DNA of 64,000 bases from Amorphophallus konjac (lineage: Eukaryota; Streptophyta; Magnoliopsida; Alismatales; Araceae): positions 568,218,140-568,282,139 of the forward strand of contig CM040121.1 of assembly GCA_022559845.1 (NCBI GenBank). The letters run 5' to 3'. Position numbers and translations under genes: made by a program. The notes beneath the pieces were generated by a model. The model worked only from the letters and a program-made list of their open reading frames with translations. It made no database searches and was not told where the DNA came from. Each line of letters opens with the position of its first letter. The stretch's first letter is position 1. Shown here in pieces: positions 62,487 to 64,000 of the stretch.

Positions 62487-64000
62487 ATATTTGCGCTCGT
62501 GTTCTTCTTTTCTTAAGAGTAAACAACACGCCACAGCCAGTGCTATCTAATTCCTTTGGACGTTACTCAGGTCAGGATTTCGGCCAGATTAATTAATTAA
62601 TTGTAACAAGTCAAGCTAGATACACCGGCTTCAACGAATTTGTTCGGCACCATCCATCTATCGAATGTGGGATAAGATCCCCATGTGCTGCGGCGCAGTG
62701 GGACTGGCCAATGGAGAGTTGCCACGGGTCCACCTGGACCCCTTGTCGAACAGACTGTATGTGATGCACTTCCCCGAGGAGTTTGGCATATTGTGCCATG
62801 GAGCAGATGTGTACAGGTAGCACCATAGTGTGGCCCTCTTTTTGGACGAAGGCATATGCTGACCTTGCCCTGCCACCCTAAAATATGAACGAAGTTGGGA
62901 AACTTTAGGAAAGGTTATCACTATGATGTCTAGTCTAGATAGAGGAGATCGATTTAGGGTACTTTCTTAAGCAGAACGGAGATGCGACAACTCCACTGCA
63001 TCGGAGGCCTCGCAAGTCAGTTGCCACTTGCAAGTCTTTTTGGACTGTTTGAAAGAGAAAATCCAAGGGTTGGTGGCGGAATCGCGTGAACAGATATTGT
63101 GAGACTTGACCAACAAGGACAAACTTACAAGTGAACAGATATTGTGACTAGAGCAAATCCAAGGGTACTTTCTTAATTAGGAGTCTTTTGTTGGAACGAA
63201 TTTCAGGGACAAAACTCTTCATCCGTCGTAAGATTGTGTGTTATTCATCAAGAACGAAGTATAAATAATTTTTAAAAAAATATACATATCTGGATCCATA
63301 GAATAGATCATGTAGAGAGTTTTCGATCTTAATTCCAAATCAGTATCGAGGCCTTGAGAAGAGGATCCTTGCCCCAACGGAGAACAAGATGATTTCTTCA
63401 CAACCGCAGGACAATATGAACTCTATCTCGATCTTCTATGAAGATGGGATGTCAGGGAAGATGAACTTTTTTTTTTCTGATTTGGGGACCATGACCCCTC
63501 TTAAACAACCGTGAAACGGTTGTTGTGTCCTTTCGTGTCCTTTTTCCATCTTAGCCCATCATAAAAATGGATATTAGACCTCTGTCTCTACACATAATTA
63601 AATATGATCCATACCTTTTGAGATGCCTAAAAATGCCCACATAATATTATCCTTAATTAATCACATCGATAGGGATAAACCTTATGATAGCTTATAATAT
63701 ACAATTATTATTTATATATGTATGCCCATAATTAGATTAAATCCAACATCTTTTCCATGTCGCTTCTTTCAGAGTGAGTAGTAGATGTCTCATAAATTTG
63801 AGTTCATTTGCTCGACAAGTTGAGGACCGTACCATGACTGGGTTTGAGAAAGAACATCGACTGTGTTCCCTGAACTCCTCCGCAAGGGTCCAATTATGCT
63901 TGGCAATTGATTAATATCCCCAAGTTGAAATGAAGTTCGTCATCCATCATGCTGCAGAAGTGCAAAAGATGCCTTGGCCAAATTGTGATTTGACGTATTT
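62487..64000. other. Upstream of peroxidase, no gene recognised
   Basis: The first part is likely promoter. 62640-62880 is GC-richer with no supported frame. The remainder is AT-rich intergenic sequence to the window end. Confidence 0.45.

Overview
The window is nuclear DNA of a flowering plant, most likely a monocot. The reasons are GC-rich coding exons in AT-rich surroundings, GT-AG introns, monocot-style class III peroxidase and GDSL lipase genes, and a dense load of nested Ty1-copia, Ty3-gypsy (Tekay-like), CACTA, hAT, LINE and MITE sequences. The species cannot be fixed from sequence alone.

Only three host genes look intact. (1) 4023-6587, plus strand: a small plastid-type protein with four CxxCxGxG motifs (DnaJ-type cysteine-rich zinc finger), 4 exons, 147 aa. 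(2) 18018-20989, minus strand: a GDSL esterase/lipase of the EXL type, 5 exons, 370 aa, all catalytic blocks present. (3) 60014-62415, minus strand: a secreted class III peroxidase, 4 exons, 342 aa, distal and proximal His and eight Cys present. Their exon joins keep frame and use GT-AG sites. They are unrelated genes with their own promoters, not a pathway cluster.

Layout. 1-3258: decayed copia pol plus 3' LTR. 3.3-6.6 kb: zinc-finger gene with a Tourist-like MITE in intron 1. 6.8-12.8 kb: repeats and a decayed minus-strand copia element. 12.8-14.8 kb: low-complexity and microsatellite DNA. 14.84-16.60 kb: a large diverged inverted repeat. 16.6-17.4 kb: C-rich DNA with two tandem copies of a short-chain dehydrogenase fragment. 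18.0-21.0 kb: GDSL gene. 23.4-24.55 kb: probable solo LTR (minus). 24,567-34,748: a full-length Tekay-like gypsy element with 2.6 kb LTRs and a broken coding region. 34.8-38.2 kb: part of a diverged related LTR, interrupted by a 653 bp hAT-type element. 38.4-40 kb: a GA/CT-rich block with inverted ends. 42,005-57,434: a 15.4 kb CACTA element with matching ATG target duplications, inserted in what looks like a Tat-type LTR. Inside it are a broken TnpD-type transposase, a captured fragment of an ER M28 metallopeptidase gene, LINE pieces in both orientations, a 3.75 kb LTR element that keeps gag/protease/partial integrase but no reverse transcriptase, and the C-terminal part of an En/Spm-type second protein. 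60-62.4 kb: peroxidase gene whose intron 2 carries a tandem duplication that includes part of exon 2.

The most unusual structures are: an array of about 14-15 short hairpins in each of three related LTRs; the nested CACTA with its captured gene; the RT-less LTR element; the 1.76 kb foldback; and the duplicated pseudo-exon in the peroxidase intron. No rRNA, tRNA or CRISPR was recognised.
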